From: Diabrotica undecimpunctata
Taxonomy: Eukaryota; Arthropoda; Insecta; Coleoptera; Chrysomelidae
DNA: 64,000 nucleotides
Direction: 5' to 3'
NCBI RefSeq assembly: GCF_040954645.1
Contig: NC_092807.1
Coordinates: 83,890,608-83,954,607, forward strand
How positions within the stretch are numbered: the first letter of the stretch is position 1; every line of letters begins with the position of its first letter. Both the position numbers and the translations under genes were made by a program. The notes beneath the pieces were generated by a model, which had not been told where the DNA came from, made no database searches, and worked only from the letters and a program-made list of their open reading frames with translations. This document shows, piece after piece, positions 12,617 through 59,890 of the stretch.

Positions 12617-13370
12617 TTATTGTTTGTAGCCTTTTTTTTTGAGATGCGATGTCGATGATTTTGTCAGGCAAACATTGAAGCAATGAAGGCAAGTTATTTT
12701 ATTGTTTTGCCAATCTGTCAGATCAATATAGCCATCTGCGTCAAAATTCATTTGTAGAATAATAAAACGTCGGATATTGGATAGATCAGTATTGGCCTTA
12801 GTTTTTGCATTGAGAATGCGACGAAGTGCAAGCTCTCTTATATACTGGCGAGTGTCATGCAGCATACATAGCAGAAGATTTTCCTAACAAAGGATGTATG
12901 TACAAAATGGGCAATTCTTTGAATAACAGGGTCTACAACACTTTTCAAATTTTGCTCTAGGTTTTGACAACGTTTTATTGTTTGTTATTATGATTTGTAC
13001 CATTTACACATGATAAGTTGCATTTAACCTGAAGTCATAAATTTGGTCAGTTTCTTTAATTCTAATGTTGGATTTTTAGTCCTTACATAAAGAATGCGAT
13101 TCGCCAACGTGAGCCATCAAGAATGATTCAACTTTCCAGGTTTTCGGTTTAGTACTTCCACAAAACATTCAACAATTCCAAGGTCGTGTAGCACTACCAT
13201 TGCCATAGCTGCTGCAGATCTGTCCGATAGTCCATAGCGGTCACGGACTTTGGCCAAGGTAGGAAGTTTGAAATAATTTTGTGTACACTGCATTTCTGTA
13301 TTGATATTGGCATGCGAAGTGGAAGGCAATTCATGATCTATTTCTATCAGTTTCTAGCTTTCTCGTCGTG
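12617..13370 (-). pseudogene. Broken unidentified protein-coding repeat
   Basis: Two minus-strand open blocks. The upstream one (13329-13117) reads LPTLAKVRDRYGLSDRSAAA and the downstream one (12865-12617) MLHDTRQYIRELALRRIL, then RRFIILQMNFDADGYIDL. The composition and conserved-looking blocks suggest real former coding sequence. The separation by 250 bp of closed frames shows that it is broken. From memory, similar blocks occur in multicopy uncharacterised insect proteins, so a transposon or host-repeat origin is likely. I cannot name the family. Confidence 0.4.
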
Positions 13371-13628
13371 AGGATTTACTGGAAGTTGCAGCAACCCCGC
13401 AGATGGGACTAGACTAAACATAGACTAAACATTTCGCTTTTCAAAAGCCTGTAGAGGACAGAGGATGTAATTTTATCCAAAAGTCGTAATAAGACTTCCT
13501 TATAACCGTTACTAAAGGTAACTGTTGGTGGGTATTCCAATTGAATTTGTTAGTTTTTTTTTTAAATGTTATGATTATTACTCTACTACTTTTTTTTTCA
13601 TTTTGCGATTATCGATCCGCCCTAGTAG

Positions 13629-13689
<61 letters not shown>

Positions 13690-13790
13690 ATATATATGTA
13701 TATAATATATATATATATATATTATAAATATATATGTATATATATATACATATATTATATACATACATTATATATATTATATACAGGTTT
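13629..13790. repeat. (AC)n(AT)n compound microsatellite
   Basis: (AC)7 at 13629-13642 followed by long, interrupted AT and ATAT/TATA runs up to about 13790. It lies immediately upstream of the first MCFD2 coding exon. Confidence 0.9.
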
Positions 13791-13853
13791 TATAAACTCA
13801 CATTTTTGATGATTAGAGCAACTATAGGTTATCTAAAAAACTTGTTACAGGCG

Positions 13854-34463
<20,610 letters not shown>

Positions 34464-34485
34464 TTATTTTAAGTTAAGAAGTTTT

Positions 34486-34491
34486 AATAAA
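34486..34491 (+). terminator. Poly(A) signal AATAAA of MCFD2
   Basis: AATAAA 23 bp after the stop codon. A second candidate lies near 34571. Confidence 0.6.
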
Positions 34492-35014
34492 TTTTTAGAA
34501 AAGTTTTATTATGCTTAGTAAATTTGAGTTGCTGTCTTGATTGTCATTGACCTAAGAATGTACAGTTGAAAATAAATCGATAGGTGCCCAGAACTAAATA
34601 CAGACATTTAAAAAACGATTCTAACAAATTACAATAGAACTTGGGATTAAAGTTATCGTTATGGTAGAAAAAAATCCATAGAAAGGTTATACATATTATT
34701 TTTATTTAAGACAGTCTATAAATATCTGATGTAGTATTTGTTTAAATACAAATTTAATAATAGCAATTTTCCATTTTCGACTGGAAAACAGTATCATAGT
34801 ATATCCAGTAAATTTGAATACACATTTTACATGTTGTCCCAATATGTCGTTTTGTTTAAATGCTCCTTATTACTTGACAATGACAATTGTCCGGAGATAT
34901 TGAGATTCCAACAGGAAAATACCATCGTAGAATAAAAACCTTACAAATAAAAGCCCAGAAGTCAGAAAATAATTGAATTTTGCCAAAACTTCAAGTTAGT
35001 AAGCTAATTATTTT

Positions 35015-35345
35015 AAAGTGCTGACTAAATATAATAAGGAACTGAAAAATGCAAAAAGAGAACCGTCGAGAGGGTATTGCGATGAGATAAAATAGACTAC
35101 AGAAATATCAAGGTTACATAAAGTTGTCTCCAAGGACCTTCACAAAGGTATCATTTCAAAAAAAAATTAGGAATTCTACAGAAGTATTGGATAAATCCCG
35201 TCTGGATGAATTGTAGATCTAGAACGTGGAAAAACCGGACAAAAAAAAGTCAAGTCACCTTAGTTCAATAAGTGTAATAAAATTTATATTGAAGAGTCTA
35301 GAAAACCTGATCGATAGGCACACGGTATTGATAATGTATTAATTG
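35015..35345 (+). pseudogene. Decayed relative of the 30.5-kb non-LTR copy
   Basis: The plus strand gives LTKYNKELKNAKREPSRGYC, ISRLHKVVSKDLHKGI, and further on LSSI..KSLENLIDRHTVLI. These match YNKEIRKAKRDSW, RIHKVLAKDG and LAKTLERLIDRYIR of the 30,528-33,641 ORF, with the intervening part deleted. An older copy of the same lineage. Confidence 0.65.
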
Positions 35346-35835
35346 ACCGACTATAAAATGTAACAGGAATTCTGTTGTTGTTATAAATTGATTTAATTTA
35401 TGGCTGAGTTCAGATATGTAGTTTAATATCAAAGTCTTCAATTTTCTTTTAAATATCCGCTTTAAACTCAACTAGTAGTCTATTGATTTCAGTAATATTA
35501 TCAATGATTGAACTACATCATGCATTGCAAAGTATACATATCCCACGTACTTTTTGCCTGGTAACTCCATCATCGACCGACAGATCCGTACAAGCGATGT
35601 GTATTGGTTCTTATACTGGAGCTTTCTATCGGGGGTAAAAGTTAGCTTTGAACAATTAGCGCAAAACGGTGTATTAGACACGATTAACTTTGTGTTAGTT
35701 TTAGATATGAATTATAATTATTGGATTGATAATAAACAGCAAATTCATCGTTATCACTTACTTGAATGTTTAAAAACACAATCACAATATATATATTTTA
35801 TGTTTTTTAACAACAGATTTAAAATAAATTAAATT
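35346..35835. other. Unassigned, weak coding-like stretch
   Basis: Both strands have 69-92-codon open frames here, for example CANCSKLTFTPDRKLQYKNQ on minus at 35472-35681. No family recognised. It may be transposon debris. Confidence 0.3.
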
Positions 35836-35888
35836 TAAATTTGTCGGAGTGTAGCAAAACACGACCGCCTCGATCCAAGTCTGACTAA

Positions 35889-36480
<592 letters not shown>

Positions 36481-37329
36481 GGAATAATTGAGATGGGACG
36501 ATAATTTTAAATTTCATCTATAGGTTCTATTTTTGAACACTGGTAGTACTTTTGTTGCTTTTAATATATCTGGGAAAATCACTTCAATAAGAAAATTATT
36601 ATAAAATAGTTTCCACAATTATTTTTTTGTTTACGAAATAAAAATCCGTACACTATAAGTTAGAAATAAAAATTACTAAGTTCACGGAAAGAACCACGTT
36701 AAGAATTGAAAACTAGACGTTTCGGCACCCATTTCGGAGCTATGATCAAGATGGATATGGTTCCGTTTATGTTCGGGGTCTTTATCTGCCTATTTCCCTT
36801 ACTCGTGATGAACCAGTATCTTGTTCTCCAGAAATACGAAAACCGTTAAACAGTCCTTAGGTCTCATCTGCCTACTCCTCAGTGTCGAGTGACGACCGGT
36901 CTTACCCTCTGTAGTATTACCACGTCGTGGATATAACAAATGTCTGTTTTTGTCCTCAAGGGTACTTGGGTACCCAAAATTCATCAATGGAAGAAATGCA
37001 ACGTAGAGCGGTCCAGCCTGATGAGGCTTGAGTAGTGTATACTCGGGCTACAAGTCATAACAAGAAAGAAATGAAAACAAAGTGAAGTAAAGTAACACTT
37101 GCTACAACAGCAGAAGGAGCTCTTCAGGGCATAAAGCCCTATGGTGGAGAGGGCCTGGCCAGGCAACGAGTTCCCTGTACTGTGGAGCTAAAGAGAGCGA
37201 CTTTCTGCAGGTGTCGCATATTTATCTGTTTTGAAAACAACGATTTATGGATACTTTTAGTATAACCGCCAATAGAAAATTTGAATATTAACGAAATGTT
37301 AATACGGCGACAGTAGCTGCTTTTATACT

Positions 37330-37640
37330 CTTAGGAGGGAATGATATACGCGGAAACAGTCTTAGCGGGGGTTCGCTGAAATCTATTTTATGACCTGTCT
37401 GAATATAATGTTGGGCTAGGGCTGAATTAGTATCTGAACGCTTTACAGAAATAGAATGTTCATAAATACGATTATGAATTCGTTCGTTTTACTGTTCTAT
37501 GTATGTTCGTGAGCAATTGAAACAAGGTATCTCGTAGAGACCATGGTGTTTGGGGATTTGGTCTTTTACGAATGCGGTCTAGATGTTTCTAAATGTTCCT
37601 ATTGATTTGTGTTTTGTGGTAGCTGTTTTGTAAGAGTGTT
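37330..37640 (-). pseudogene. PLE GIY-YIG endonuclease domain
   Basis: The minus strand reads GLYEIPCFNCSRTYIEQ, then RIHNRIYEHSISVKR and NSALAQHYIQTGHKI. GIY has become GLY and YIG has become YIE. A stop follows the YIE segment. In PLEs this nuclease makes the nick that primes reverse transcription. Confidence 0.8.
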
Positions 37641-37679
37641 TGTCTTATTGTCAAACGAAAGTGTTGATAACTGAATTAA

Positions 37680-38650
37680 GTTCTACTTCTTCTTCTTATT
37701 TTTATATAGACATGACTCTGTCTGTTTTTCAATGTGCCTCCAGTAAGTTGACCATGTTCCATCGTTTTCGTGGTCTTTCTACTGATCGTCTTCCTATTGG
37801 GGAACCGTCTCTAGCCGTCTTTACTACTATATTTGTTGTCAATCGGCTTATATGATCGTTTCATTTTACTCTTCTATTTTTTACTTAGTTCTTGATGTTC
37901 TCCACCTTGCATCTACGTCGTATATCTGTACTTCTAGCTCTGTCCCATAGTGTCTTACCATCAATTTTTCTAAGTGTTTTCATCTCTGCTGTTTCTTACA
38001 TCCTTTTTGTCATCTCTGTGTCAGGTCTTTGTTCTGCTGCGTATGTCATTATTGGTCTGATGACTGTTTTGTAAATTCTGCCTTTCTCTTCCAATTCGGT
38101 TTCGAGCTTTCCGTAGCTAGATAATGTGATGCCTAGATATTTAAACTTCATCACTTGTTCTATTATCTGACCTTCCAACTGCAATTTACATCTTAGTAAA
38201 TTTGCTGTTATAACCATGCATTTTGTCTTTTTTAGGAAAAATAACATGTTAAATTTTCTGGCGGTTATATTAAATTGGTGCAGCATACGTTGTAAATCAT
38301 GTTCACTTTGAGAGTAGTATTTCGTCGTCTGCGTAGCAGATTATTTTAAGTTGTTTTTCTTCCATTTGGTAGCCTTTTTAAGTACTTACATTTATATAGT
38401 CTTAGTTTATTATTTCGTCCATAATCAGGTTGAACAATAGATGACTTAGGGAATATCCCTGTCTTATCTTATTACCAGCTTCAATAAGGTCGGTTAGTTC
38501 TTCTACTTTTACTTTTATTGTGTTGTTTTGGTAGATATTTTCGATCGTTTTGATTATTCCTAGAGGTATCTGTCCTGCACACAGTAAGTGGATAACGTCT
38601 TTTAATTTGACCCAGCCAAATGCCTTTGTAAGGTCTACGAAACATAAATC
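37680..38650 (-). pseudogene. RTE-like copy nested in the PLE
   Basis: The minus strand from 38650 reads FVDLTKAFGWVKL, then GNKIRQGYSLSHLLFNLIMD (palm), MKFKYLGITLSSYGKLETEL and IYKTVIRPIMTYAAE. It ends in a (GAA)n-like tail near 37682. Same subfamily as the copy at 26341-26800. Confidence 0.8.
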
Positions 38651-38654
38651 TGCT

Positions 38655-39400
38655 GGTTTGATTTGAGTTGGACGGGGTAATGATGTGACTGGGCATTAAG
38701 ATAATGGTTTGCATCGGTGGGTTTCCGGTCCACGAAATAGGAAAAACTGTGAGGAAGAAATGACAAAGAGGCTTCAGACTCAACGTCCATCCTGAATTGA
38801 ATACTGGGATGTATTCCATTTAGGTGGGAGAGGAAGAGATCTAGTGTATGTTTACCATGGGGCCAAATGTCAAAGGTGTCATCAACGTACCGTAACCAGC
38901 AGGTGAGTTTGAGATTTGATGAGGACAGGGCTGTTGCTTCAAAATGTTCCACCTAGATATCAGCTATTACGGAAGATAGGGGATCCCATTTGAGCACCTT
39001 TGATTTGACGATAGAAATGATTTTAGAATGAAAAGTATGTGTTAGATATGTAGTCATAAGAGCGGGATTTGATATTTAGAGTCTAAGATGGAAATGGTTT
39101 CATTAATAGGAATGTTGGCTAATGAAGGAAAAATGTCAAAACTAACTATTATAACTATTATATCTAAGGAGAAAATAAAAATGTTTTTTAAAAGATCAAT
39201 AAAATGAAATGAATTTTCGACAAAGGACGAGTCGTTTTCGTTTAATGGTTGTAAGGAGACGGCGAGATGTTTTATCAATTTCACCGACTGAAGTGTCGTC
39301 TATTGTTGATCTGCTTTATGTAAATTTGATACGATTTTTAGATATTTCCATCTTAGATAGGTTACTAAATGATTCTGTTACTTATTTCCCATAAGTCCTG
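38655..39400 (-). pseudogene. PLE reverse transcriptase fragment
   Basis: The minus strand reads KHLAVSLQPLNENDSSFVEN and IIVSFDIFPSLANIPINETI (the SFDV..LFTNIP block), then LTCWLRYVDDTFDIWPHG (the RYVDD catalytic block) and LNGIHPSIQFRMDVE. It contains stops and frame changes. The PLE sequence breaks off at QLKSNQ near 38655, where the RTE copy was inserted. Confidence 0.85.
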
Positions 39401-39411
39401 AGTTATGAGCC

Positions 39412-39575
39412 CAGTGGCGCACCCAGGGGGGGTTTGGGGGTTAAAACCCCCCCAGGACCCTATTCCGACACTGTTACTTACACATTTTAAGGACTCAAAA
39501 TGGAGGTAACATCATAAAAAAAATTTTGGTGACCAGCAAAACCCCTCCCAGAGGCAAATTCTAGGTGGGCTACTG
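39412..39575. mobile_element. hAT-type MITE, 164 bp, with 8-bp target duplication
   Basis: Ends CAGTGGCGCACCCAG at 39412 and, inverted, CAGTAGCCCACCTAG at 39575. TATGAGCC is duplicated exactly at 39404-39411 and 39576-39583. An 8-bp duplication and CAGTGGCG-type ends are hallmarks of hAT elements. No coding sequence. Confidence 0.9.
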
Positions 39576-39861
39576 TATGAGCCAATACTTTTTAAATGTT
39601 TGAAAATATATAAATACTTGTACTTGTATACAGAGCACACTAACATACTTATTTATGATCAATCTGTGATGAAAAAATTATAATTTTAAATAATTATGCG
39701 ATTTTTTACCGCCTCCTCGTACAATAATGTTATTAAATAAAATTAATCAAAGCACTGATATTGTGGAATTATATGACGAAATAATTCTTATGATCTTAAA
39801 ACCAAACAAGCATGATCAGTTATCAGTTATTGGCTAGCGTTGGTCCAGTATTGAACCTAAA
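39576..39861 (+). promoter_or_regulatory. Likely promoter region of the secreted-protein gene
   Basis: Two TCAGT initiator-like motifs lie at 39816-39820 and 39823-39827, about 40 bp before the ATG. No clear TATA box about 30 bp upstream. Sequence evidence alone is weak. Confidence 0.3.
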
Positions 39862-55036
<15,175 letters not shown>

Positions 55037-55246
55037 TTAAAAAAATATAAAGACTTACAAAGGAATATACAAAGTTTATTGCAGCTTTTATTAATATCAA
55101 AAAAAGTTGTAACGGTAATTTTTTTGCTTTGAAAATTACTGTTTTTTAGAAAGAAAGCAAATGCCCTTTAGGAATGATTTTTTATTTTTTATTATTATGT
55201 AAATTATTATATCTGTTATGTGATTGTTATTTTTATAACTTTATAA

Positions 55247-55252
55247 AATAAA
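55247..55252 (+). terminator. Poly(A) signal AATAAA of secreted-protein gene
   Basis: AATAAA 210 bp after the stop, followed by a TGTGTT stretch. Confidence 0.55.
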
Positions 55253-55329
55253 TCTGTGTTATTAAAATTTAGGTAACTACGTGATATTTTATTTGGAAGG
55301 TATGAAAGGTTAGAATTATATATTATTAT

Positions 55330-55625
55330 ATTTTCTTGTTTTGCGAGACACGCCATTACCTTTTTCTTTTATTATTCACTCGGATAACCTTTTCTATTTG
55401 TTTAAATCGTTTTAACGTTTGGCATTCCTTTTTTTAGGTAGCTGTAGCTTCCTCTGTGGTTATGTTAGTTGTTGCCCTGGAAACCACCAGGGTCTTCTAA
55501 TTCTAATGCCGCAAATTCATCGCATTGCTCCTGTAGTGATATTTTCCCAACATGCTCATTTTTTAACTTAACTGCACCACCGTACTGAATTAAACGAGAA
55601 AGAGGTCTTGGTAGATGACAAATAT
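55330..55625. repeat. Dispersed repeat, copy C (permuted)
   Basis: The order is reversed relative to copy A. The segment GCGAGACACGCCATTACC to CCTTTTCTAT comes first and CGTTTTAACGTTTGGCATTC follows. The 85-codon minus-strand open frame here (55465-55719) contains EQCDEFAALELEDPGGFQGN. Confidence 0.85.
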
Positions 55626-56260
55626 CATGGATGAAAAACTTTCGTGACTGAACCGTCGATACAGAGACACATTTAAGAAAAGTAGAAGATAAAGACGAAT
55701 TTGCAATGATTATAGCCAACCTTCATTAGTGCAGTCAGAACTAGAGGAAGAAGATATTTAATCAATATCTTTTCTTACGAAACCCTACCATATCTCTTCC
55801 GTACTGAGTAACAGACGATACTGTCTTTATTTGTGTGCACCAGGGTATTCATAGGGCGATGTAAGTATTACAATGGAAACACAAAATACAGCCTCGTGGA
55901 AATAAAATAGACCGAAGACACAAATAGATCGCACAAAAGAGTAGTCAAAAATTAGTGACTTTGGTGTACTGTTAATTACTTACTATACTTACCCTACTAT
56001 ACTATTTGATGTCACCCTAATAAAAAGCCCTAAATATTTCAGGGCAAATTAACAGAATTATCTGTTGTTGGAGGAGAACTTAAATACAGCAGGTCTGCCG
56101 AAAAAGCAATTATTGCATGACACCCCACTTTGTGAAATTTATAGGACTACGTTCACAAAATTATGTTTTAATCAGCAGAAAAAATGCATTTCGAAAACAA
56201 TATTACAATTTCCGTATACTATTCCTAGTTAAGAAGCCTACGTCCGTTTATTTCCTCTCT

Positions 56261-56264
<4 letters not shown>
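55626..56264. other. Unassigned intergenic sequence
   Basis: No gene or named repeat recognised. Confidence 0.4.

Positions 56265-56349
<85 letters not shown>
56265..56349. repeat. (AT)n microsatellite
   Basis: About 42 AT units. Confidence 0.95.
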
Positions 56350-56354
<5 letters not shown>

Positions 56355-56407
56355 GAGTGTCTTACCACCCGGCTTTTTAACGTAAGAGATAGAAAACACA
56401 GTTACCT

Positions 56408-57043
56408 TGTTGGAGAGATGCCGGTTTTCAACATCCCTTCACGTAGAGTCTTGTATGCTAACAGTGTCTCTTTCAGCGGTTTGTACTTGCTGTAAGTCCA
56501 ATTGTTCCGCTAGCCTTCGAATGCTCAGTAATAGAAACTTAAATGGACTCTTAAATGTGATTTAGTCTGGCCTGTTGAATAGATTGATAGAGTGAAATAA
56601 AACAATAACTTGTTTAGCTAGAACTGTAATTGAAAAAGGACAAGAAATAGAAACTTATAAACTGCGAGTGAATAACTAATCGTAAGGAACCTAATTAGAA
56701 AATTACAGTTTACGAACGAAAACACCATAACACTTCACATTAAGGGTTCCCGATATATTGCGTAACTTACGATTGCGAACGTGGAGAAAAACTCTCCGAA
56801 ACTTGAAAAGTAGGTCTAAACCCTACAACTATTGCTAATTCACTGGCTTCCCCTAGCCACTCCGAAATAATTGTCTATGCATTTTGAAGGATCTACCGGT
56901 TTAAGGTCAATATGGGCGGAGATTAACATTCTAAGAAATAAGTCAATGCAGGCAAGGAATTTATTTAGGTAAACGATGCGGCGGAAATATTTTTATTTGT
57001 TTTGAAATAGAATTATTTGGTTGGAGATTATTGTTCTTCAACA
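56408..57043 (-). repeat. BEL/Pao 3' LTR
   Basis: 636 bp, TGTTG...CAACA at its ends. Homologous base for base to 62873-63509 with under ten differences. Confidence 0.93.
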
Positions 57044-57055
57044 TTCCCCCCCGGC
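57044..57055 (-). promoter_or_regulatory. Polypurine tract
   Basis: GCCGGGGGGGAA on the minus strand ends directly at the 3' LTR start, as needed to prime plus-strand DNA. Confidence 0.75.
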
Positions 57056-57076
57056 GTTAGAGCCTTGTGGTCTAAC

Positions 57077-59890
57077 CTACTCTTCTTTATCTTGCCTAGG
57101 GAGAACCGAAATTTTAGAGATTGCCCTTGTAAATTGACCATTGATGGTCTTTAACTTGACCACTCTGACTTTGCCATCTTGACCGGGCATTGTATCAACT
57201 ACCCGTGCTAGAGGCCATTTTAGAGGAGGTACATCGTCCTCTCTCAGAAGAACTAAGTCATTGACTTTTATGTTATCCCTTTGTCGGGACCATTTTGGAG
57301 AGTTTTGTAAGCGGTTTAAGTAGTCAACAGACCACTTTTTCCAGAAACTTTGTTGTACTTTCGCAATTTGTTGAAACACGGATAGTTTATTTTCCGGGAT
57401 TTTTTCTAAGTTTTGCTCAGGATGCTTAGTCAGGCTGGAGCCTATTATAAAGTGCCCAGGACTGAGAAAAGTGTAATCACAAGGGTCGCTGGACATGGCA
57501 CAGATAGGCCTTGAATTCATCACAGCTTCAATTTGAACCATGACAGTATAAAACTGTTCGAAAGTGAAAGAAGAAGAGACTATTAGTCTACGCATATGAT
57601 ATTTAGCGCTTTTTACTGAAGCTTCCCAGATCCCAGCCCAATGAGGAGATCTAGTGGGAATAAACTTCCATGAGATTTGATTTTCAGATAGATATTCCAC
57701 AATGGTTTGAGAATTTGACTTATTTTTAAAGAATTTGCATAAGTCGTAGAGTTGGTTTCTTGCACCAGAAAAACATGTGGCATTGTCACTGTAAATGACG
57801 GTTGGGTTACCACGTCGGGATATGAACCTTTTGAGTGTTAATAGAAAGGAAGAAGTTGTTAGATCAGAAACAACCTCAATGTGCACAGCTTTGGTCACCA
57901 TGCACACGAAAATGGCTATGTATGCCTTGACTTTTGGCGCTTTTCGGAGTGAAGAAGATTTTAACAGAAAGGGTCCACCATAATCTACACCTATTTTTTG
58001 AAAAGATCTCGTTGTAATGGACAACCTATCTTCAGGTAAGTTACCCATTAGCTGTTGTGCAGGAGTGCACGAAAATCGGAAACATGTGGTGCAGTTGCGA
58101 ATAATTCGTTTTGCTTCCTTTAGACCATTGAGAGGCCAGAATTTCAACCGAAGGTTTGAGAGAACTGTTTGAGCACCAGCATGTCCCAATCTGATATGCT
58201 CATTTTTGATAATAAGATTGACGGTATAATTCTTGGATGGAAGTAGTATCGGATGTTTTTGCAAATAGTCTATGTCGGGACAGTTTGTAAGTCTGCCTCC
58301 AACTCTGAGAAAATTAGAAGAATCTACAAATGGTTTTAGTGAAACAATGTTTTTAATTGAAATAAATTTGTTATTTTTAAGCCCCGCAATTGCTTTTGAG
58401 AATGCATCACCTTGAATTTGTTTGATGATGAAATCCATAGCATAATTTAACTCCGCCACAGAAAGGGGTTCAGAAATTTTTTGTTTTTTACAATTAGAAA
58501 TAAACCGAAATACGTACGCTACTGTACGTTTTAAGCGTGAAATATTTGAGAAACGTGAAAAAATTCTCATCCAGAAGTTTTCTACGTTAGAATTTACCAC
58601 GAGGCTTATTTTTCGTTCCTCGGGCAGGTTTTCGAGCACTTTGTCATTTGCTAGATTGGAAACATTGAAATTTTTATCTCGTAAGCATTTAGGGCATTGC
58701 CACCAGAAATCGCTATTGAGAATTTCAGAACCAGACATTCCTCGAGAAAGAAGGTCTGCGGCATTTTGTGCAGACTTTATGTGAAGCCATGTAAAGTTTT
58801 GAGTCAACTCCTGGACAAGTGCTATCCGGTGAGCCACGAAAACCGACCACCGACTTGGGTGACTTTTACACCACGACAGAGCTACCTGGGAGTCTGACCA
58901 GAGGGTGACTGAATGAAATTTTACAGGTTGATTTTCAAAGATAGAAATTATTTTTGAAACAAGTTTTGAAAGGAGAACCATTGCGCACAGCTCAAGCCTA
59001 GGAAGTGTTACCGTCTTTAACGGAGTTATCCTTGATTTGGAAGAAACTAATGCACAGGATATGGTCTCATCGGCATAGAAAGTTCTCAGGTATACGCATG
59101 CGCCATAAGCTGCCAAGCTGCTGTCAGAAAATCCATGAAGCTCAACCTTTAGAATTACTTTTTCAGAAAAGTAGAAACGAGGAATTTTTAAATTTTTTAA
59201 TTGTGACAAGTCCTGTAGAAACTTGTTCCAATCGTTTAGAATATTTTTGTCCAAAATTTCTGTGTCCCAGTGAATTTTTTGCAGATAGAGTTTCTGCATA
59301 AGCATTTTGCCTTTAACAATGAATGGATTGATAAGTCCCAGAGGGTCGAAACATTGTGCTAATGCAGACAGGATTTTTCTTTTTGTTACTGGTGAGCAGA
59401 AATTATTTTCGGGGACGGAAATTGTTATTTGGTCTTCCGCAGGGTTCCATTTTAGGCCTAGAACTTTGCTGGAAGTAGAATCGAAATTTAGGTCATATTC
59501 CTGAGTAGTATTTTTTGAATGTTTTGGATTGATTTTTTGTAGGAATATGGATGAATTTGAATGAAATTTATGTAATGTAAAACCATGGCGGTTTAGAACA
59601 GAATTTAATTGCTGAAGTATTTCGAGCAATAATTCTTCAATATTATTTGACCCACATAAACCATCATCTACATAGAATTGGGTTTCGAGAAAATGTGAGG
59701 CCAATGGGAATTGAATTTTATTTTTATTTGAACTCTCTTGCAAGACTCTCGTCGCAAGAAATGGGGCGCTGTTCGTCCCGTATGTAACAGTATTAAGTTG
59801 AATACATTTTATAGAATCGTGGGTATCGTCCCTCCACGGAATATTTTGTAGAAAGCGTTGATCTTTGTTGATCCACGTCTGTCGAAACAT
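57077..59890 (-). CDS. BEL/Pao pol: RT, RNase H, integrase (937 codons)
   Basis: Begins within RT; the ATG at 59890 is not the true start, since RT continues upstream in another frame. RT shows NTVTYGTNSAPFLATRVLQ and FYVDDGLCG (YVDD at 73-76, the BEL/Pao form). RNase H follows, with VELHGFSDSSLAAYGACVYL, LPRLELCAM and SVTLWSDSQVALSWC. The integrase has the H2C2 region (HIRLGHAGAQTVLSNLR, CTTCFRF) and core residues in IGVDYGGPF, VIYSDNATCF and WEASVKSAKYHMRRLI. Its C-terminal domain is RVVDTMPGQDGKVRVVKLK. Everything after the frameshift is open to the TAG at 57077. Confidence 0.92.
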   Translation of the reverse strand: MFRQTWINKDQRFLQNIPWRDDTHDSIKCIQLNTVTYGTNSAPFLATRVLQESSNKNKIQFPLASHFLETQFYVDDGLCGSNNIEELLLEILQQLNSVLNRHGFTLHKFHSNSSIFLQKINPKHSKNTTQEYDLNFDSTSSKVLGLKWNPAEDQITISVPENNFCSPVTKRKILSALAQCFDPLGLINPFIVKGKMLMQKLYLQKIHWDTEILDKNILNDWNKFLQDLSQLKNLKIPRFYFSEKVILKVELHGFSDSSLAAYGACVYLRTFYADETISCALVSSKSRITPLKTVTLPRLELCAMVLLSKLVSKIISIFENQPVKFHSVTLWSDSQVALSWCKSHPSRWSVFVAHRIALVQELTQNFTWLHIKSAQNAADLLSRGMSGSEILNSDFWWQCPKCLRDKNFNVSNLANDKVLENLPEERKISLVVNSNVENFWMRIFSRFSNISRLKRTVAYVFRFISNCKKQKISEPLSVAELNYAMDFIIKQIQGDAFSKAIAGLKNNKFISIKNIVSLKPFVDSSNFLRVGGRLTNCPDIDYLQKHPILLPSKNYTVNLIIKNEHIRLGHAGAQTVLSNLRLKFWPLNGLKEAKRIIRNCTTCFRFSCTPAQQLMGNLPEDRLSITTRSFQKIGVDYGGPFLLKSSSLRKAPKVKAYIAIFVCMVTKAVHIEVVSDLTTSSFLLTLKRFISRRGNPTVIYSDNATCFSGARNQLYDLCKFFKNKSNSQTIVEYLSENQISWKFIPTRSPHWAGIWEASVKSAKYHMRRLIVSSSFTFEQFYTVMVQIEAVMNSRPICAMSSDPCDYTFLSPGHFIIGSSLTKHPEQNLEKIPENKLSVFQQIAKVQQSFWKKWSVDYLNRLQNSPKWSRQRDNIKVNDLVLLREDDVPPLKWPLARVVDTMPGQDGKVRVVKLKTINGQFTRAISKISVLPRQDKEE

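Larger units (their letters stand above)
36650..39400 (-). mobile_element. Penelope-like element (PLE), fragmented
   Basis: The minus strand, from 39400 downward, holds PLE RT blocks. The GIY-YIG endonuclease region follows at about 37330-37640 and a non-coding 3' part at 36650-37330. The 3' part includes GCCGAAACGTCTAGTTTTCA near 36720, a motif typical of PLE ends. An RTE-like copy is nested at 37680-38650 and separates the RT from the endonuclease. Confidence 0.8.

Noticed and set aside
13734..13853. Extension of MCFD2 exon 1 upstream to an earlier ATG
   Set aside because: The added residues are low-complexity microsatellite translation. A signal peptide starts properly at 13854 and an acceptor-like AG lies just before it.
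59809..59890. Overlap of the two BEL/Pao frames as programmed frameshifting
   Set aside because: It lies inside the RT domain, where BEL/Pao elements have one continuous frame. There is no slippery heptamer that I can see. A single-base deletion explains it better.
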